Assembly: GCA_018262505.1 (NCBI GenBank)
Contig: JAGSYV010000003.1
Span: 1 to 64,000, forward strand
Length of the DNA stretch: 64,000 nt
Direction: 5' to 3'
Source: Pseudomonadota bacterium
Lineage (GTDB): Bacteria; Pseudomonadota; Alphaproteobacteria; Rhizobiales; Pleomorphomonadaceae
Shown: piece after piece, positions 35,290 through 45,635 of the stretch
Layout of the letters: every line of letters starts with the position of its first letter
Numbering within the stretch: the stretch's first letter is position 1
The notes under the pieces: model-generated
Databases searched by the model: none
Told to the model about the DNA's origin: nothing
What the model saw: only the letters and a program-made list of their open reading frames with translations
Program-made: the position numbers and the translations under genes

Positions 35290-36525
35290 ATGACGATGTC
35301 CGTTCCGTCCTATGACGTCGAGACCATTCGCAAGGATTTCCCTATCCTTGCCGAGAAGGTCTATGGCAAGCCGCTGGTCTACCTCGACAACGGTGCCTCG
35401 GCGCAAAAGCCGTTGGCCGTGCTCGACCGCATGTGGCATGCCTACACCCACGAATATGCCAACGTTCACCGCGGCCTGCATTACCTGTCGAACGCCGCGA
35501 CAGAGGCCTATGAAGATGCGCGCGAAGCGGTGCGCGCCTTCCTCAACGCGCCGTCGACCGAACAGGTGATCTTCACCCGCTCGTCGACCGAGGCGATCAA
35601 CCTTGTGGCGGCAAGCTACGGCGGCATGGTGCTCGGCGAGGGCGACGAGGTCATCCTCTCCATCCTGGAACACCATTCCAACATCGTGCCGTGGAACTTC
35701 CATCGCGAGAAGAAGGGCATCGTCATCAAGTGGGCGCCGGTCCACGACGACGGCAGCTTCGATCTCGAGGCTTTCGAGAAGCTGTTCACACCACGCACCA
35801 AGATTGTTGCCATCACCCAGATGTCCAACGTCACCGGTACCATCGTGCCGATCCGCGAGGTGACGCGCATCGCCCATGCCCACGGCGCGGTGGTGCTGGT
35901 CGACGGCAGCCAGGGAGCGGTCCACCTGCCGGTCGATGTGCAGGATCTCGACGCCGACTTCTATGTGCTGACCGGCCACAAGGTCTACGGCCCCACCGGC
36001 ATTGGCGTTCTCTACGGCAAGCGGCACCTCCTGGAGGCCATGCCGCCCTGGCAGGGCGGCGGCGAGATGATCGAGACGGTGACCACCGAGGGCGTAACCT
36101 ATAACGAGCCACCGCACCGCTTCGAGGCGGGGACGCCGCCGATCGTGCAGGCGATCGGCCTCGGCGCCGCGCTGCGCTACATGGAAAGTCTGGGGCGCGA
36201 GGCCATTCTCGCCCATGAGTCCGATCTGCGCGACTATGCCATGCAGCGGCTCGGCGAGATGAACTCCATCCGTATCTACGGCACCACCAAGGAGAAGGGG
36301 GCCATCGTCGCCTTCTCGATGGATGGGGCGCACGCCCACGACGTTGCCACCGTCATCGACCGCTCGGGTGTTGCCGTTCGCGCCGGCACCCATTGCGCCA
36401 TGCCGCTGCTATCCCGCTTCGGCGTGACGTCGACCTGTCGCGCTTCCTTTGCCCTCTACAACACGCGCGCCGAAGTGGACGCGCTGGTCACGGCCCTCAG
36501 GAAGGCCGAGGCCCTGTTTGGATGA
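35290..36525 (+). CDS. sufS: Cysteine desulfurase SufS
   Basis: A 411-residue class II PLP desulfurase that supplies sulfur to the SufBCD scaffold. Marks are VYLDNGASAQKPLAVLD near the start and EHHSNIVPW in the substrate region. The cofactor Lys is in LTGHKVYGPTGIGVLYG (about 228) and the active-site Cys in RAGTHCAMPLL (about 366). No SufE or SufU gene is seen nearby. Its stop overlaps sufT by ATGA. Confidence 0.94.
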   Translation: MTMSVPSYDVETIRKDFPILAEKVYGKPLVYLDNGASAQKPLAVLDRMWHAYTHEYANVHRGLHYLSNAATEAYEDAREAVRAFLNAPSTEQVIFTRSSTEAINLVAASYGGMVLGEGDEVILSILEHHSNIVPWNFHREKKGIVIKWAPVHDDGSFDLEAFEKLFTPRTKIVAITQMSNVTGTIVPIREVTRIAHAHGAVVLVDGSQGAVHLPVDVQDLDADFYVLTGHKVYGPTGIGVLYGKRHLLEAMPPWQGGGEMIETVTTEGVTYNEPPHRFEAGTPPIVQAIGLGAALRYMESLGREAILAHESDLRDYAMQRLGEMNSIRIYGTTKEKGAIVAFSMDGAHAHDVATVIDRSGVAVRAGTHCAMPLLSRFGVTSTCRASFALYNTRAEVDALVTALRKAEALFG

Positions 36526-36908
36526 CCGAGATGACCGAGCAAGCCGAATCATCGCCCAATCAGCCCGAGACCGTCGCCGGTTCGGCCATCGCGCCGGCGG
36601 AGATCGATCGCCTCACCGATGACATCATCGCGGCGCTCAAGACTGTTTACGATCCGGAAATCCCGGCCGACATCTATGAACTCGGCCTCGTCTACCGGAT
36701 CGACATCGACGACGACCGCCTCGTCACCATCGACATGACGCTGACCGCTCCGGGCTGTCCGGTGGCCGGCGAGATGCCGGGCTGGGTGGCGAACGCCGTC
36801 GGCGTGGTCCCCGGCGTCTACGACGTCAAGGTCAACATGGTGTTCGATCCGCCGTGGACGCCCGACCGGATGAGCGAGGAAGCCCAGGTCGCTACCGACT
36901 GGTACTGA
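36522..36908 (+). CDS. sufT: SUF-system accessory protein SufT (DUF59/MIP18 family)
   Basis: A 128-residue protein. After an acidic tail of about 25 residues comes the DUF59 domain with VYDPEIPADIYELGLVYRID, LTAPGCPVAGEMPGWV (the conserved Cys) and VFDPPWTPDRMSEEA. SufT proteins help Fe-S maturation. Coupled to sufS by a 4-base overlap. Confidence 0.92.
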   Translation: MTEMTEQAESSPNQPETVAGSAIAPAEIDRLTDDIIAALKTVYDPEIPADIYELGLVYRIDIDDDRLVTIDMTLTAPGCPVAGEMPGWVANAVGVVPGVYDVKVNMVFDPPWTPDRMSEEAQVATDWY

Positions 36909-37043
36909 CGGGCATCTCAGCGCTTTTTCAATGATCAAGCTTTCACGGCCGCCGGAGCGATCCGGTGGCCGTCTGTCTTTTGACCATCTGTCATTTAGCC
37001 GCCTTGCCTTGACGATCGGGGCTCTCTATGCGTATTTAACCTT

Positions 37044-37396
37044 ATGGGTAAATACGTGCTAGACCTAGACATGGTGTTTCTCGCGCTGGCCCATCCGACG
37101 CGGCGGGCCATGTTGGCGCGGCTTGGCCAGGGCGAGGCGACGGTCGGCGAACTCGCTGAGCCGCTCGGCATATCCCTGCCGGCCGTGCCAAGCATCTCAA
37201 GGTGATGGAGCGGGCGAAGCTGATCAGTCGCAGCCGCAACGCTCAGTGGCGACCTTGCCGGCTGGAAGCCGGACCGCTCACGGCGGCGTCCGGCTGAATC
37301 GACGAACAACTGCGGGTATGGGAGGCGTGGTTCGACCGCCTCGAGACCTGTCTCGGTGCACTTGAAGGCGAAGAAGGACGACGCGATGACCGATGA
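37044..37396 (+). pseudogene. Broken ArsR-family regulator inside the suf cluster
   Basis: Translation gives an ArsR winged-helix start: MVFLALAHPTRRAMLARL, then LAEPLGISLPAV. After GTG at 37185-37187 one base is missing; GTG-TCC-AAG would give the usual V-S-K-H-L recognition helix, but the sequence reads GTG-CC-AAG and the frame stops within a few codons. In the next frame it continues KHLKVMERAKLISRSRNAQW, a typical ArsR wing. It then meets a second lesion, TGA at 37295-37297, where the family has Trp (SG-stop-IDEQLRVWE). The frame ends at 37396, overlapping the SRPBCC start. Two independent lesions argue for true decay. Intact forms of this family repress the adjacent SRPBCC gene. Confidence 0.85.
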
Positions 37397-37844
37397 AGCG
37401 GACCGCGAATTGGTATTGCGGCGGGAAATTCCCTTTCGACGCGAGCTGGTGTGGAAGGCGATGACAGATCCCGTCCATGTCAACAAGTGGTGGGGACCGA
37501 ACGGCTTCACCTCGGAGGACGTTCGCATGGACTTCCGTGTCGGTGGCGTCTGGGCCTTCAACATGGTGGGACCGGATGGCACGCGCTATCCCAACCATTC
37601 GGTGTTCAAGCAGGTCGTGCCGCCGTCGAGGCTGACGTTCGATGTTGGTGACGGCAAGAAAGTCTGGTTCGAGATGGCCGTTACCCTCTCCGAGAAGCTC
37701 GGTGGCACGCTGGTCACGTTGCGCCAGCTTTACGCGACGGCAGCGTTCCGCAACGAGGTGGTCGAGAGGTCCGGCGCCATCGAGGGCGGCAAACAGCACC
37801 TTGCCAAGCTCGAAGCCTACGTCCGGGAGCACTTTACAAAGTAA
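37386..37844 (+). CDS. SRPBCC/AHSA1-domain protein
   Basis: A 152-residue START-like hydrophobic-ligand-binding protein of the Aha1 C-terminal-domain type. Marks are FRRELVWKAMTDPVHVNKWW, the motif GPNGFTSEDVRMDFRVGG and an ending helix GGKQHLAKLEAYVREHF. It belongs to the common arsR-SRPBCC pair, here with its regulator broken, so it may now be unregulated or poorly expressed. It has no known tie to iron-sulfur assembly and looks inserted between sufT and sufA. Confidence 0.83.
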   Translation: MTDEADRELVLRREIPFRRELVWKAMTDPVHVNKWWGPNGFTSEDVRMDFRVGGVWAFNMVGPDGTRYPNHSVFKQVVPPSRLTFDVGDGKKVWFEMAVTLSEKLGGTLVTLRQLYATAAFRNEVVERSGAIEGGKQHLAKLEAYVREHFTK

Positions 37845-37959
37845 CTTCAAGGCTCGCATTACGGCCATGCGGCAAAGCGCTTGTCTCTGATGCGTTTGCT
37901 CCTTATTTTCAGGTTAGTCGTCTTGGCCTTGAACCGAGGCGATGCTGGAGATTGATGAC

Positions 37960-38325
37960 ATGGCTCTCGCCAAGTTCGCCGTTATGACGCTGACCGAATC
38001 CGCCGCGGAACGCGTGCGCGAGATCGTCGACAATGCCGAGGATGCCGTGGGCATCCGGCTCGGCATCAAGAATGGCGGCTGCGCTGGCATGTCCTATACG
38101 GTGGACCTCGCCCGCGAAGCCCTGCCGGGCGACGAGCGTGTCGAGGGGCACGGTGCCACCGTCTTCGTCGAAGCCAAGGCGGTGCTCTTCCTGCTTGGTA
38201 CTGAACTGGATTTCGAGCGGACGCCGCTGCGTACCGGTTTTGTGTTCCGCAATCCCAACCAGGTCGGCGCCTGTGGTTGCGGCGAGAGCGTCAGCTTGAA
38301 GCCGGCCGAGCAGGTGGACGCTTAA
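37960..38325 (+). CDS. sufA: A-type Fe-S carrier/assembly protein SufA
   Basis: About 121 residues. The A-type carrier fold has three cluster-ligand cysteines: one in KNGGCAGMSY (about 40) and two in GACGCGES near the end. TLTESAAERVREIV is the usual N-terminal helix. The start at 37960 has GGAG upstream; the in-frame ATG at 37984 would also give a plausible protein. It closes the suf gene set after the arsR-SRPBCC interruption and is followed by a strong terminator. Confidence 0.9.
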   Translation: MALAKFAVMTLTESAAERVREIVDNAEDAVGIRLGIKNGGCAGMSYTVDLAREALPGDERVEGHGATVFVEAKAVLFLLGTELDFERTPLRTGFVFRNPNQVGACGCGESVSLKPAEQVDA

Positions 38326-38363
38326 GGGCGGCCTTCCGCCGTCCGGCGACATATCGGCATTCA

Positions 38364-38397
38364 AAAGGGGAGCAGGACAATCATCCTGCTCCCCTTT
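38364..38397. terminator. Strong bidirectional terminator
   Basis: A perfect 14-bp stem (AAAGGGGAGCAGGA / TCCTGCTCCCCTTT) with a 6-base loop lies between convergent sufA and the PfkB gene. It serves both strands. Confidence 0.92.
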
Positions 38398-38419
38398 CAA
38401 CGACTGAATCCGTTGCGAC

Positions 38420-39361
38420 TCACCAGTTGTGCTGATGGGCGCCGAGTGCTTCGAGAATACGGTCGACGTCCGCCTTCCGGCAGAGCTGCGTACCCGGCAT
38501 CATCACCGAAGCGGTCCCCGAGGCAACGCCCAGACGGAACGCATCTTCCGGAATGAGGCCGGAGGCGAGGCCGTAGACCATGCCGCCGACGAAGCTGTCG
38601 CCCGCACCTGAGGCGCTCTTCACTTCGACATCGGGCGCCTTAAGGAAGAGATGGTTGTCGGCGGTGACCAGCAGCGCACCATCGCCACCCATGGTGATGG
38701 CGATCATTTTCACCTTGCCGGAAGCAATGAGCTCCTTGGCGGCGGGAACCATATCGTCGACGGTGGGCAGCGGTCGGCCAACCAGCTTGGCGAATTCGCC
38801 CTCGGACGGCTTAAACAGCGTGATTCCGCCGCGATTGAGCGCCAGTTCCAGTGGCCTGCCCGAGGTGTCGAGCACCAGATTGCCACCGCGATCGATCACG
38901 AGATCGGCGAGCTGGACGTAGAAGTCTTCAGGCATGCCGCGCGGAAGCGAGCCTGAGCCGACGCACCAATCCCAGTCGAGATCCTTGAGCGCATAGAGGC
39001 AGCGCTTCCACTCGATCTCGCTGACTTCAGGGCCTTCCGGGATGAAGCGGTATTCGAGACCGGTCGACCGCTCGTAGACCAGATGGGCGACACGGGTGCT
39101 CTGGGCGATCGGAATGCGACGGCGCGGAATATTGCGGGCAGCCAGCAACTCGTCGAACATCTGGCCGGTCGTGCCGCCCGACATGTAGAGGGCGATGGAG
39201 CTGCCGCCGAGTTCCTGGATTACGCGCGTGACGTTGATACCGCCGCCGCCCGGATCGTGCTGCTCGTTGGTGATCCGAATCTTATGGGTGTGCCGGACGA
39301 CCTCGGCCTCGGCCGTGTCGTCGATGGATGGGTTGAGTGTGAGCGTGACGATCGGTTTCAT
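38420..39361 (-). CDS. PfkB-family hexose kinase (1-phosphofructokinase/tagatose-6-phosphate kinase type)
   Basis: A 313-residue ribokinase-fold sugar kinase. The substrate signature is DPGGGGINVTRVIQELGG (about 36-53). The phosphate-binding and catalytic motif is SASGAGDSFVGGMVYGLASG (about 245-264) with Asp as base. TMGGDGALLV is also typical. It is closest to the PfkB-type 6-phosphofructokinases. No fructose PTS or tagatose gene is adjacent, so substrate assignment is open. Confidence 0.85.
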   Translation of the reverse strand: MKPIVTLTLNPSIDDTAEAEVVRHTHKIRITNEQHDPGGGGINVTRVIQELGGSSIALYMSGGTTGQMFDELLAARNIPRRRIPIAQSTRVAHLVYERSTGLEYRFIPEGPEVSEIEWKRCLYALKDLDWDWCVGSGSLPRGMPEDFYVQLADLVIDRGGNLVLDTSGRPLELALNRGGITLFKPSEGEFAKLVGRPLPTVDDMVPAAKELIASGKVKMIAITMGGDGALLVTADNHLFLKAPDVEVKSASGAGDSFVGGMVYGLASGLIPEDAFRLGVASGTASVMMPGTQLCRKADVDRILEALGAHQHNW

Positions 39362-40113
39362 TGGTCGCTATTTCATCGCCCGTTCGTTGTTTCGTCTCGC
39401 TTTCGCTACAAAAGCCATGTCGTAGATCAACTACACTGCGGTGGAGTGTACGTATCTCTCCGGCCATTCTTTTGGCGCAGGAATATGTGCAACCATAGGT
39501 TACCTGAGTACCGGCTGCACTTCAGTTCTGGATCTAGTCCCCGCCTATCTCGCCCGATCTTGCTTTCGGAGGTATCGCTCCGAGAGTGTGATCAGGTCCA
39601 GCCTCAAACTCCCAGCTTCCGGCTCAGCCACGGCGCACTGTTCCCCCCCCGCGCGCCACGGTCGCCGTGGAAACGGCTTGCTGAAATCGTTCCGTTTCAA
39701 GCAAGACCTTTCATCATAGGTCTTGGCACAGCTAAGCCTTTTGTGCAAGCACCGCGGCACTACGAAAGGCCAATCAAACGTTAATGGCTGTGGCGTTCAA
39801 CGGCTGGAACTGGTTGCCGCAAGTGTCATAATGGGCCGCGATCCACGGAAAATGCGGGGAATCAGGGTTTCCCGCTGAGGTGATCGGTTGCCGGCCGCCT
39901 TCGCGCGCCTGGGGAGGGCGCACCGCCTTTCGATGCGGGTGGCTCAAGAATGAGCGGCCGGGCTGGGCGGGCCGCTTGCCGAGGCCGAAGGGGCCTTGGT
40001 ATTTCATGGAGAATCTGTTCGAGTCAGGGGAAATCGGCCAAGCTGTCGGGGCAGCTCGGTGCTCGGGTTTTCCGGCGAATGGAAAACGCGAATCCAACAG
40101 TTGACGGGGTGCC
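39362..40113. other. Intergenic region of about 750 bases
   Basis: Lies between the PfkB gene and the ThrE pair, which are divergent. No supported protein gene, RNA gene or clear repeat is seen; a run of eight C stands near 39646. Open frames here lack ribosome sites and family similarity. Promoters for both flanking genes are expected within it. Confidence 0.5.
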
Positions 40114-40911
40114 ATGGAACAGCAGCAAGACCCGGTCATCGTCCGCCACCGCGAACTCGAGCGGATCGCCAACATGGCTCTCCGGGCTGGCCGGATCATG
40201 ATGGAGAGTGGCGCATCGGTTTCCGTGGTCCATGGCGGCGTCGGCATGATCGCGCGCGGCTTTGGCGTCGAGGACGTCGGCCTGCGCTCGGGCTACGCCT
40301 CGCTGGAGGTCACCGTCACGGCCGGTGGCAACACCATCACCCGCATGATGCAAGTCGGCCGACTCGGCGTGAATCATCGCCTTGATCAGGCGATCCGTCG
40401 TCTGGCCGTGCGCGTGTCGCAGGGGGGCATGAGCGTCGACGAGGTGGAGGCCGAAATCGGTCGCCTTGTCCAGGAAACGCCGCGCCATTCGGCCTGGGTG
40501 GTAGCGGTAGCCGTCGGCATTGCCTGCGCCTCGTTCGGCCGTCTTCTCGGTGTCGACTGGCCGGCTTTCGTCGCCATATTGGTGGCGGGAACGGTGGGGC
40601 AGTATGTGCGCCACCAGTTGCTGCACAACGGCGTCAACGTCTTCATCGTTGCCGGCCTCATCGCTTTCCTTTCGGCAACGCTGGGCGGCGTCGGCTCGAT
40701 CCTCCTCAAAAGCGGAACGGTCAATCTCGCCATGATGGCGTCGATCCTGCTGCTGGTGCCGGGTGTTCCCTCGACCAATGCCCAGACCGACATCATGGAC
40801 GGCTATCCCACCATGGGCAGCGCCCGGGCGGTCTGGGTGCTGATGATCATGGTGTTCGCCTCCGTTGGCGTCTGGTTCGCCGAAGCACTGCTTGGTTTGA
40901 GGTCGCTCTGA
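40114..40911 (+). CDS. Threonine/serine exporter, N-terminal half (ThrE/YjjP type)
   Basis: 265 residues. A cytoplasmic N-terminal part contains MALRAGRIMMESGASVSVV and GLRSGYASLEVTVTAGG. About five membrane helices follow from residue 125, with LLVPGVPSTNAQTDIMDG marking the ThrE core. It works as a two-part exporter with the next gene, which it overlaps by one base. Substrate by family: threonine, serine or small dicarboxylates. Confidence 0.85.
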   Translation: MEQQQDPVIVRHRELERIANMALRAGRIMMESGASVSVVHGGVGMIARGFGVEDVGLRSGYASLEVTVTAGGNTITRMMQVGRLGVNHRLDQAIRRLAVRVSQGGMSVDEVEAEIGRLVQETPRHSAWVVAVAVGIACASFGRLLGVDWPAFVAILVAGTVGQYVRHQLLHNGVNVFIVAGLIAFLSATLGGVGSILLKSGTVNLAMMASILLLVPGVPSTNAQTDIMDGYPTMGSARAVWVLMIMVFASVGVWFAEALLGLRSL

Positions 40912-41378
40912 TGTTCGAACTCCTGCCGCATCTGCTACATCAGGCGCTGTTCGGGGCGCTGGCCGCCGCCGGCTTCGGCGTGCTGTTCAACTTCGGCTTC
41001 CGGGCGCTCCCCTGGTGCGCGGCGGCCGGCGCGCTGGCGCTCGCGGTGCGCACCGTCGGCCAGGATCTCGCCTGGAGCCTCGAAGGGGCCTCGTTTGCCG
41101 CCGCCATCGTGACGAGTTGCTCGGTATCGATGCTGCGAAAGCAACTCGGCCCGGCCTGCAATGCCGTGGCGCTCGCCGGCTGCATTCCGATGGTACCGGG
41201 CGCCTTTTTCGGGCAAGCCCTTCTCGGCTTCCTATCGGTCACGGCCCCCAACCTCGTCGACGCCGAGGCAACGCTGATCCTTGCCGTGCAGTCGCTGCTC
41301 AGGGTGATCTTCACGCTGGGGGCGATCGGCGCCGGCTTGCTGATTCCGGCGCATCTTCTCAGAAACCAGGATTTCTGA
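40911..41378 (+). CDS. Threonine/serine exporter, C-terminal half (YjjB type)
   Basis: 155 residues with about five membrane helices. The ThrE_2 mark CNAVALAGCIPMVPGAFFGQ is in the middle and the C-terminus is short and basic. It overlaps the upstream partner (TGATG), so the two are translated as a unit. Confidence 0.85.
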   Translation: MFELLPHLLHQALFGALAAAGFGVLFNFGFRALPWCAAAGALALAVRTVGQDLAWSLEGASFAAAIVTSCSVSMLRKQLGPACNAVALAGCIPMVPGAFFGQALLGFLSVTAPNLVDAEATLILAVQSLLRVIFTLGAIGAGLLIPAHLLRNQDF

Positions 41379-41557
41379 GAGCCATCCGCTCCGACCGTCC
41401 TACGGGGCATTGGCGGCGAGTTTCGAAACAGCTTCAGACGGTACCTTCGGTGTAGGCGCGCACTGGACAAACCGGCCTCCGAGCCGGTAAAGGCTTTGCC
41501 TTCAAGCAAGCCGCTTACCCGCGTTGTCTGCGGGAGTGAGCGAGAAAAGGACCGACC

Positions 41558-43528
41558 ATGATCCATGTGACTTTCCCCGACGGCTCGTTGCGCGAGTATG
41601 CTCCGGGAACCACCGGCGCCGAGATCGCCGCCCAGATTTCCAAATCGCTGTCGAAGAAGGCCGTCGCCATGGCGCTCGACGGCGTGCTGTCCGACCTCAA
41701 TGACCCCATCCTTACCGATGCCCGGCTCGAGATCGTGACGCGCGACGACCCGCGCGCCCTCGAGCTGATCCGCCACGATGCCGCGCACGTGATGGCCGAG
41801 GCGGTACAGGAGCTGTTTCCCGGCACCCAGGTGACCATCGGGCCGGTGATCGACAACGGCTTCTACTACGACTTCTTCCGTCCGGAAGGGCCGTTCACCA
41901 CCGACGATCTGCCGAAGATCGAGGCGAAGATGCGGGAGATCATCGCCCGCGACAAGCCGTTCACCAAGCAGGTCTGGAGCCGCGACGAGGCCAAGGACTG
42001 GTTTGAGAAGAAGGGCGAGGCGTTCAAGGTCGAACTGGTCGACGCCATTCCGGCCGACCAGAAGATCAAGATGTACGCGCAGGGCGACTGGATGGACCTC
42101 TGCCGCGGTCCGCACATGACCTCCACAGGCAAGATCGGCAACGCCTTCAAGCTGATGAAGGTGGCCGGCGCTTACTGGCGCGGCGATTCCGACCGCGATA
42201 TGCTGACCCGCATCTACGCCACCGCCTGGCATACCGAGGAGGACCTCAAGGCCTACCTCACCATGCTGGAGGAGGCCGAGAAGCGTGACCATCGCCGTCT
42301 TGGTCGCGAGATGGATCTCTTCCACTTCCAGGAGGAGGGGCCGGGCGTCGTCTTCTGGCACCAGAAGGGCTGGGCGATGTTCCAGGAGTTGACCGCCTAT
42401 ATGCGGCGGCGGCTCAAGGGCGAGTACCAGGAAGTCAACGCGCCGCAGATTCTCGACAAGGTGCTGTGGGAGACCTCCGGCCACTGGGGCTGGTACAAGG
42501 AAAACATGTTCGCGGTGCAGTCGGCTGGCGACGAGGCCGAGGACAAGCGCATCTTCGCGCTGAAGCCGATGAACTGTCCCGGCCACATCCAGATCTTCAA
42601 GCATGGCCTGAAGAGCTACCGCGATCTGCCGATGCGCCTGGCCGAGTTCGGTGCCGTGCATCGTTACGAGCCGTCGGGCGCCATGCATGGCCTGATGCGG
42701 GTGCGCGGCTTCACGCAGGACGATGCGCATATCTTCTGCACCGAGGCCGACATGGCCGCTGAGTGCCTGAAGATCAACGACCTGATCCTGTCGGTCTACG
42801 AGGACTTCGGTTTCAACGAGATCACGGTGAAGCTGTCGACCCGGCCGGAGAAGCGCGTCGGTTCGGACGACCTCTGGGATCACGCCGAAGAGGTGATGAC
42901 CCGCGTGCTCGGCGAGATCGCTGCCAAGTCAGGCAACCGCATCAAGACCGGCATCAATCCGGGCGAGGGCGCCTTCTACGGTCCGAAGTTCGAATACACC
43001 TTGCGCGACGCCATCGGCCGTGAATGGCAATGCGGCACCACCCAGGTGGACTTCAACCTGCCGGATCGTTTCGGCGCCTTCTACGTCGATGCCGACGGCG
43101 GCAAGAAGACGCCGGTGATGATCCATCGCGCCATCTGCGGCTCGATGGAGCGCTTCCTCGGCATTCTGATCGAGAACTTCGCCGGCCACTTCCCGCTGTG
43201 GTTCGCACCGGCCCAGGTGATGGTCACCACCATCACCTCGGAGGCCGACGCCTATGCCCAGGAGGTCTACCAGAAGCTTCTGAAGGCCGGCGTGCGGGTC
43301 GATATCGATCTGCGCAACGAGAAGATCAACTACAAGGTCCGCGAGCATTCGCTGGCCAAGATCCCGCTGATCTTCGTCTGCGGCCGCAAGGAAGCGGAAG
43401 AGAAGTCGGTCAACGTCCGTACGCTCGGCTCGCAGTATCCGAAGTCGATGTCGCTCGACGAGGCGCTCTCCATGGTCAAGGCGGAGATCGTGCCGCCGGA
43501 CGTCAAGCGGGCGCTGCTCGAGGCGTGA
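41558..43528 (+). CDS. thrS: Threonyl-tRNA synthetase
   Basis: 656 residues, normal length. TGS domain (1 to about 60). The editing domain contains [17 protein letters not shown] and later the metal-binding Cys/His of MDLCRGPHM. The class II catalytic core (about 260-540) has motif 1 near [12 protein letters not shown] and motif 2 in [20 protein letters not shown]. The zinc-binding Cys is in MNCPGH, and motif 3 is [13 protein letters not shown]. The anticodon-binding domain is at the end. Upstream (41379-41557) is a small hairpin but no T-box, as usual for proteobacteria. Confidence 0.97.
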   Translation: MIHVTFPDGSLREYAPGTTGAEIAAQISKSLSKKAVAMALDGVLSDLNDPILTDARLEIVTRDDPRALELIRHDAAHVMAEAVQELFPGTQVTIGPVIDNGFYYDFFRPEGPFTTDDLPKIEAKMREIIARDKPFTKQVWSRDEAKDWFEKKGEAFKVELVDAIPADQKIKMYAQGDWMDLCRGPHMTSTGKIGNAFKLMKVAGAYWRGDSDRDMLTRIYATAWHTEEDLKAYLTMLEEAEKRDHRRLGREMDLFHFQEEGPGVVFWHQKGWAMFQELTAYMRRRLKGEYQEVNAPQILDKVLWETSGHWGWYKENMFAVQSAGDEAEDKRIFALKPMNCPGHIQIFKHGLKSYRDLPMRLAEFGAVHRYEPSGAMHGLMRVRGFTQDDAHIFCTEADMAAECLKINDLILSVYEDFGFNEITVKLSTRPEKRVGSDDLWDHAEEVMTRVLGEIAAKSGNRIKTGINPGEGAFYGPKFEYTLRDAIGREWQCGTTQVDFNLPDRFGAFYVDADGGKKTPVMIHRAICGSMERFLGILIENFAGHFPLWFAPAQVMVTTITSEADAYAQEVYQKLLKAGVRVDIDLRNEKINYKVREHSLAKIPLIFVCGRKEAEEKSVNVRTLGSQYPKSMSLDEALSMVKAEIVPPDVKRALLEA

Positions 43529-43555
43529 GCGGCTTCTTTGTCGCTTGATGAATGC

Positions 43556-43583
43556 AAAAGGCCCGGAGCGATCCGGGCCTTTT
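43556..43583. terminator. Terminator between thrS and the chemoreceptor gene
   Basis: AAAAGGCCCGGA pairs perfectly with TCCGGGCCTTTT around a 4-base loop. T-runs occur on both strands, so it serves both convergent genes. Confidence 0.93.
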
Positions 43584-43625
43584 CATGTGACGGGTCAAGC
43601 TTGGCGCAAGCGCCACCCGCTAGAT

Positions 43626-45635
43626 TTAAACCGCGACCCGCTGCAAGAACTCGTCGATGGCTTCTTCCAGATCGCGTGTCTGGGTAAGCACCAGCTCGGC
43701 GGCTTTCTCCACATGGCTGGCGGTGGCGGACGTTTTGCCGATCGCTTCGACCACATGGCCGACGCTTTCGGACACGGTGACGGTGTTGCCGGAGGCGTCG
43801 TTGACGTTGCGGCTGATCTCGTTGGTGGAGGCTTCCTGCTGTTCCACGGCCGAGGCGATGCCGAGCGTCGCGCGGTTCACTTCTTCCATGGTGGCGGCGA
43901 TGGCGCGGATCGATTCCACGGCTTCGGCGGTCGAGGATTGCATCTCCGAGATCTGAGCGGCGATCTGCTCGGTGGCGCGTGAGGTTTGGTCCGACAGGCC
44001 CTTCACCTCGGCTGCGACGACGGCAAAACCTCTTCCGGCTTCGCCGGCACGGGCCGCCTCGATGGTAGCATTGAGGGCCAGGAGGTTGGTCTGTTCGGCA
44101 ATGGACCGAATGAGCGTCACCACCTGTCCGACTCGGCTTGCGGCATCGGCGAGGCCGGCCACCTGCTCGTTGGTCCGTCGGGCGCCTTCGGTTGCGCTGC
44201 CGATGATGGTGGTCGTCCGGCTGACGTGATTTACCACCTCGCTGATCGACGAGGCGAGTTCCTCGGCGGCACCGGCGACGACGGTGACTCTCTCCGATGC
44301 CCCCTGTGATGCTGTCGACGCGCTCTCGGCCTGTGTCCGAGTACGCCCGGCTTCGTCGAGCAACTCGCCGGCGGCGCTCCGCATGCCGGCCATGGTGTCG
44401 GTGACGGCCCGCGTCAGTTCGCCGGCCACCGAGCGAAAGTCGCGCACGGCTGCCTCGAAGGCCTGCTGGCGATGAAGTCTCTGCTGCGCGTCGGCATGCT
44501 GCTCCGTTTCAAGGCGAGCCTTTTCAGCTTGGTTCGCCTGGAAGACCGCAAGCGTGCGGGCCATGGCACCGATCTCGTCGGCGCGGTCGGTGTCGGCGAC
44601 GATTGCCTCCTCGCCGCGCGACAGCACGTCCATGGTCGTGCGGATGCGGCCGAGCGGGCTGGTGATCGAGCGGCTGATCAGCCAGCTGATCAAGCCGCCG
44701 GCCAACAGCGTCATCGGCACCACGATATAGATGAGGCGCAGTGCGAACTGGGTGCCCTTGGAAAAGGCCAGAGTGGTCGAGCCGTTGAGGTCATTGGCAG
44801 CGCGCTTGATGGCGCTTGTCAGCGGCTCGGCGAGATCGAAGGACAGCGAGGTTTGATCCGCGACCTTTATCCAGGAGGTGTAGAGCTCGACATACGAGGA
44901 GAACGCTGAGGAGTAGGCGGCGAGCCGCGCCTTCAACCCATCCTTGACCTCTGGTGCAAGCTGCGTCTTGTCGAGTTCCCGGGTGAAACGGCCGGCCGCC
45001 GCATCGAAGGCGCCGGAACTTGGCCCGTCGTGCCGCAGCATGAATTCGGCGCGTGCCTGGTTAAGCTGGGCAAACGCTTGAATGACCCGCACCGTGTCGG
45101 GATTCTGACCGCTCTTCGAAGCCTTGTTGACGTCAGTACGGAGCGCCTGAAAGGCGGTTTCCATATCGCCGCGAATGCCGTTGTCATCGGCAAAGCCCAG
45201 CTTTGTCTGACCGCTCTTCACCTCGGTGAACTGGCCGGCAATCTTGTTCAGCAAGGCGGCAAGCTGGTCGGCTTCGGTGGTTGCAGCCCCGACGGCGCCC
45301 GCCACGGCTCCGAGGTGATTGATGGTCGCGCGCGTCTCCTCGATCAGCCCGTCGATTTCTTTGACGCGCTCCGGTGTGGGAGCGACCATGAACAACCGTT
45401 CCTTGGCGGCGAGCTTGTTGGCAAGGCTCTGGGTTTGTTCGGAGAGCAGCGACAGGCCGGCGGCTGCCGACGAGGTTTCCTCCAGCGAGCGCATGGATAC
45501 GACGGCGTAGCCGCCCGTGCCGGACACGACGGTCAGGCCAGCCAGCCAGACGAGGGAGAGCGAAGCGACTTTGAGACGGATGGACAGCCCACCACGCGAG
45601 CGGCGCGAGCCAGCCGACTTGGAACGAAACAACAT
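43626..45635 (-). CDS. Methyl-accepting chemotaxis protein
   Basis: A 669-residue inner-membrane chemoreceptor. The first membrane segment is about 24-48. A long helical periplasmic domain (about 50-300, probably HBM-like) follows, and the second segment is about 303-325. HAMP lies about 325-378 ([20 protein letters not shown]). The signalling domain contains the hairpin tip [20 protein letters not shown] and [20 protein letters not shown]. The C-terminal pentapeptide for CheR docking is absent. The ligand is unknown; no chemotaxis genes are adjacent. Confidence 0.9.
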   Translation of the reverse strand: MLFRSKSAGSRRSRGGLSIRLKVASLSLVWLAGLTVVSGTGGYAVVSMRSLEETSSAAAGLSLLSEQTQSLANKLAAKERLFMVAPTPERVKEIDGLIEETRATINHLGAVAGAVGAATTEADQLAALLNKIAGQFTEVKSGQTKLGFADDNGIRGDMETAFQALRTDVNKASKSGQNPDTVRVIQAFAQLNQARAEFMLRHDGPSSGAFDAAAGRFTRELDKTQLAPEVKDGLKARLAAYSSAFSSYVELYTSWIKVADQTSLSFDLAEPLTSAIKRAANDLNGSTTLAFSKGTQFALRLIYIVVPMTLLAGGLISWLISRSITSPLGRIRTTMDVLSRGEEAIVADTDRADEIGAMARTLAVFQANQAEKARLETEQHADAQQRLHRQQAFEAAVRDFRSVAGELTRAVTDTMAGMRSAAGELLDEAGRTRTQAESASTASQGASERVTVVAGAAEELASSISEVVNHVSRTTTIIGSATEGARRTNEQVAGLADAASRVGQVVTLIRSIAEQTNLLALNATIEAARAGEAGRGFAVVAAEVKGLSDQTSRATEQIAAQISEMQSSTAEAVESIRAIAATMEEVNRATLGIASAVEQQEASTNEISRNVNDASGNTVTVSESVGHVVEAIGKTSATASHVEKAAELVLTQTRDLEEAIDEFLQRVAV

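Noticed and set aside
34474-36393. A 639-codon minus-strand open frame opposite sufD and sufS
   Set aside because: Antisense shadow of two well-identified genes; no ribosome site or family similarity.
41379-41557. A possible T-box or leader upstream of thrS
   Set aside because: Only a small 6-bp hairpin is seen; no T-box motif, and such leaders are not expected in proteobacteria.
40940-42883. A 647-codon minus-strand open frame opposite the ThrE partner and thrS
   Set aside because: It overlaps two certain genes and has no protein-family features.
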